A stretch of 27,332 nt of DNA from Ettlia oleoabundans (lineage: Eukaryota; Chlorophyta; Chlorophyceae; Chlamydomonadales). Position 1 is the first letter of the stretch, and each line of letters starts with the position of its first letter. A model generated the notes under the pieces. The model saw only the letters and a program-made list of their open reading frames with translations, was not told the DNA's origin and did not search any database. Shown here one piece after another: positions 24,778 through 27,332 of the stretch. The stretch is from assembly GCA_019693395.1 (NCBI GenBank), contig JAAMXP010002846.1:1-27332 (forward strand), read 5' to 3'. Made by a program: the position numbers and the translations under genes.

Positions 24778-26493
24778 TCACTCGACATTCTCCATCGCCG
24801 CCACCTCCGCCTCTGTGAACTTGCCCTTGTCGGCCACACCCTTGCCAGCGCGCTTGCGCTCCAGCAGCGCCTTGCGGTCCTTATCCAGCTTCAGCTTGGT
24901 GACAACCACCTTGGAGGGGTCCACGCCCACGTTCACGGTGGCACCTGCATACAGGCAGGTGGACAACAAGATAAAATGGTTGTAGAACAGCGCGAAGGAC
25001 ATTACCAGCAAGGTGCTAGAAGTGGAGCCAGCGCCCATAACTCCAACAGCGAAAGAGGCGGCGAATAAAGATTTAAGGGCGGAACAAATCACAGAGCTCG
25101 CAGGGAGGACAATGCAGCAGCGCGCTGGCCAGCGACGCATGCTGCGAGCTTCCAATTCTGATAATGCGCTGTGGGGTATGCCTGTGATGGGCACAGCACA
25201 AGCTGTACGACTGCTGCTGCCCCGCGTGCAGCTGGCATGAGAGCTCGCGTCAAGAGTTGTGCGGGGTTCATAATTAAAATTTCACCGCTGCCTGTCGGAG
25301 CATCAATGTGCTTCTACCCCTGCTGGCGGGCTCCATAGTCAACTTTTGCTGCTGTATAGAGACTAGGCAACGTGATAGATAATCCGCATATGGCGGCATC
25401 AATGCCTGATGCCGAGTCAACCCGTGCAGAAAACTGCTGATACTGCTAAATCTTCTGTAAAGCTCCAAGCGGCGCTGTGTTTCTGCCCTCAATCACCTTG
25501 CTCGCTGCCCCATCACGGCTGCGTCCCGCAATATGCCGCGTTAAGAACGCCTCCGTTTGCTGTCAGCCAGGCACCCAGCTTTATACCCAACCGAACCTGC
25601 TCCATCAACTTCCTTGCACGCTGAAAGCTGTGTGTCTGATGTTTCACGAGGCTGACAGCTACTGTCGCTGTGTGCTGCTCCTGAGTGCACCAACAATGGG
25701 CACGCTGGTTGGGTCGCCTGCTGGCTGCTGCCTGCCCCACAGTTTGAATGGAGGGAGGCGCAAACCGCAATGCATAGCGACCGCTGCCCACCAGGCCAGC
25801 ATCGCTGTACTATCAGGCAGCATAACGTATGGTATAATGTGCAGCTTGCTCACCGTTGACCTTCTCACGAGTGATGCGCTCGATATGGATCACCCACTTC
25901 TTGCGGTAGACCTGAACCACCTTGCCCTCGCGGCCCTTGTAGGTGCCGCGCACAACTGTCACCTCATCGTCCTTGCGGACGGGAACGGATCGCACCTGCA
26001 AAGGCAAGGCCCACGTACACAACAACAGCGCGACACAGGGCAGGTCAGTGCACTGCGCCGCAAACCCTGCCGCAAAGGCGGGCTGCTCCGCAATCGCAAC
26101 CAGAGGCGTGCATGCCCCACATTGTCGCGGCCTGCTCCATCTAACGTCTCTGCTGCACGCTCCAAGCCTGATACAGGGGCGCGATTGGAGACTTTCTGCC
26201 CCGCTGGCTCTCGCTGCCACTCACTCCGTATTTGTTGCGCAGCTCAGCGGACAGCGGCGCGCTCATCAGCTTCCGACGGAGGCTAGAAGGCGCTGTGAAG
26301 TGCGCCTGCAGCACAAGACAAACGCTGCCACCAGTGAGCACATGCGGGGCGGCAGTCCTAGGCTGCCAAGCGAGGTCATATGGAACGACCAGCGTGTTGA
26401 GACTTTCAGCTTGCGTCCATCGCTGCCCCAGGCCGCCTGACTGACCTTCCTGCACTTCCGCCGGCTGCTTGTGACGGTGCTGCTGAACTTCAT
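24778..26493 (-). CDS. RPL26: 60S ribosomal protein L26 (uL24)
   Basis: This is a cytosolic large-subunit protein near the polypeptide exit tunnel. Four exons (26493-26446, 26305-26225, 25995-25854, 24944-24778) join in frame to 145 aa, the family's usual length. The sequence runs [42 protein letters not shown], then [17 protein letters not shown], with the KOW motif at about 51-77 ([16 protein letters not shown]), [11 protein letters not shown], and [17 protein letters not shown], ending in AAMENVE. This is unmistakable L26. Donors and acceptors are all GT-AG. Introns are 140, 229 and 909 nt; the third is by far the longest intron in the window for so small a gene. Codon use is strongly GC-rich, as expected for high expression. 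Confidence 0.97.
24945..25853 (-). other. Long third intron of RPL26
   Basis: A 909-nt intron between KOW-encoding exon 3 and the last exon. Ribosomal protein introns often host snoRNAs, but I found no box C (RTGATGA) on the transcribed strand here. An H/ACA RNA cannot be excluded by eye. Open frames on either strand are unrecognisable. Confidence 0.5.
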
Positions 26494-27332
26494 TGTGCTG
26501 GTGGGACCCAACCAGCTGCTCCCAACCAAGCAAAGAGGTCCAGGCAGCCAAACTCCGCAAGTTTGGCCTCGCGCCTTGCCGGGCTCGACCCGGGTGTCAG
26601 GAATGCCAGTTGCCAGTGCTACGCTGTACATTTTGCATTCGCATCCCAAACCGGTAAATAGTATCAGGCACTTCTTTTGGATTTAAACAAGCAAGTGCGG
26701 ACAGGTGTCCAATATAGGCGCCTGGCCAACTCCAGCAGACGTGCGGGCCAAAAACGGCTGCACGGGCTAGCAACGGATGACATGAGTGGCGCGGAACATC
26801 TTAAGCGCTGTGTGCAATGATAGTTTCCTGGACCAGCCTCTGGTCAGCCGCAGCGCCAGCGGGCAGCAGGGCGGTTTTGCTCTTGCTTAGGCATGTCAGC
26901 GAACTGTGTTGATGTTAGGAAGGCCTGTTTGCAAAGTAGTGGAGGGAAGCTTCTGTTGGTCCCCACTGCAGGGATATGCCAGCAACTTTGCCTGGTTGAT
27001 TGCCAACAATGCTTGGGCACTGGTTGGTTTGCACCTTTTGGTGCAGAACAACATGCGCATGTTGTGTTGAGCCTGTCATGCTGCACTCCGTGTGCTGTAG
27101 TTCATGTCTTAAGAAGGTTTCTAGATTCTTCAGGCATTTTCTGAGCAGCTGGGATGTCTAGCACGGGTGATGTGTAATGGCAAGTGTACGGTGCTTCCAC
27201 ACGTTGCCAGAGCCATTGGCCTTGCACAGGCTAGGCCGACTCTGCTACAACTGGATTGATGCTTGGATCCTTCTGGAACCTCAGCATACATACATTACTG
27301 GGGATTACATGGTAGAACCTCTCACATAATCC
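26494..27332. promoter_or_regulatory. Region upstream of RPL26 to window edge; no recognised gene
   Basis: 839 bp containing the RPL26 promoter and 5' UTR. Open frames reach only about 80 codons in several frames and match nothing. A plus-strand TGTAA at 27174-27178 could mark the end of an unseen transcript, or be chance. Confidence 0.5.

Noticed and set aside
24945..25853. C/D-box snoRNA in the RPL26 intron
   Set aside because: No RTGATGA box on the transcribed strand was found by eye.
25477..26286. Plus-strand 269-codon open frame
   Set aside because: It overlaps RPL26 exons and introns on the opposite strand and shows no domain; RPL26 is unambiguous.

Overview
This window is nuclear DNA from a green alga, most likely the Chlorella clade (Trebouxiophyceae). 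Three things support that: genes split into many short exons by GT-AG introns (mostly CAG acceptors), TGTAA motifs downstream of several stop codons, and a spliced protein that I recognise as nearly colinear with the Chlorella variabilis fatty acid photodecarboxylase. There are no bacterial-style operons, no tRNA or rRNA genes that I can see, and no recognisable transposon or CRISPR array. I rebuilt exons by hand from splice consensus, reading frame and family homology. Almost every junction keeps the frame, so the gene models are firm in outline, while start codons and UTRs are less certain.

Layout from left to right: (1) 59-382 minus, first exon of a ParA/MinD-type ATPase that runs off the left edge. 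(2) 383-1812, non-coding, with a strong hairpin palindrome. (3) 1813-6492 minus, a 14-exon fatty acid photodecarboxylase (FAP), 653 aa. (4) 6493-7447, shared divergent promoter region. (5) 7448-9575 plus, a six-exon ASH2/Trauco SPRY protein (H3K4 methyltransferase complex subunit). (6) 9576-10468, convergent 3' regions. (7) 10469-14254 minus, an eight-exon inositol polyphosphate kinase with an unusually large disordered insertion. (8) 14255-14654, short divergent promoter. (9) 14655-17882 plus, ten-exon GCN5 histone acetyltransferase with bromodomain. (10) 18205-19843 minus, a three-exon nuclear protein with a SAP-like N-terminus and a recent in-frame tandem duplication. (11) 20268-23631 minus, an eleven-exon ABC1/UbiB-family atypical kinase. 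(12) 23632-24777, no recognised gene. (13) 24778-26493 minus, four-exon ribosomal protein L26 (uL24). (14) 26494-27332, no recognised gene.

The genes do not form one pathway. FAP is a light-driven plastid lipid enzyme, ABC1 kinases are commonly plastid or mitochondrial lipid/quinone regulators, and RPL26 is housekeeping. Between 7.4 and 19.8 kb, however, lie two histone-modifying complex subunits (ASH2, GCN5), an inositol polyphosphate kinase of the family linked to transcription control, and a putative SAP-like nuclear protein. GCN5 and the kinase share a ~400 bp divergent promoter, and GCN5 and the SAP-like gene probably have overlapping 3' ends. Whether that neighbourhood is functional or chance cannot be told from one window.
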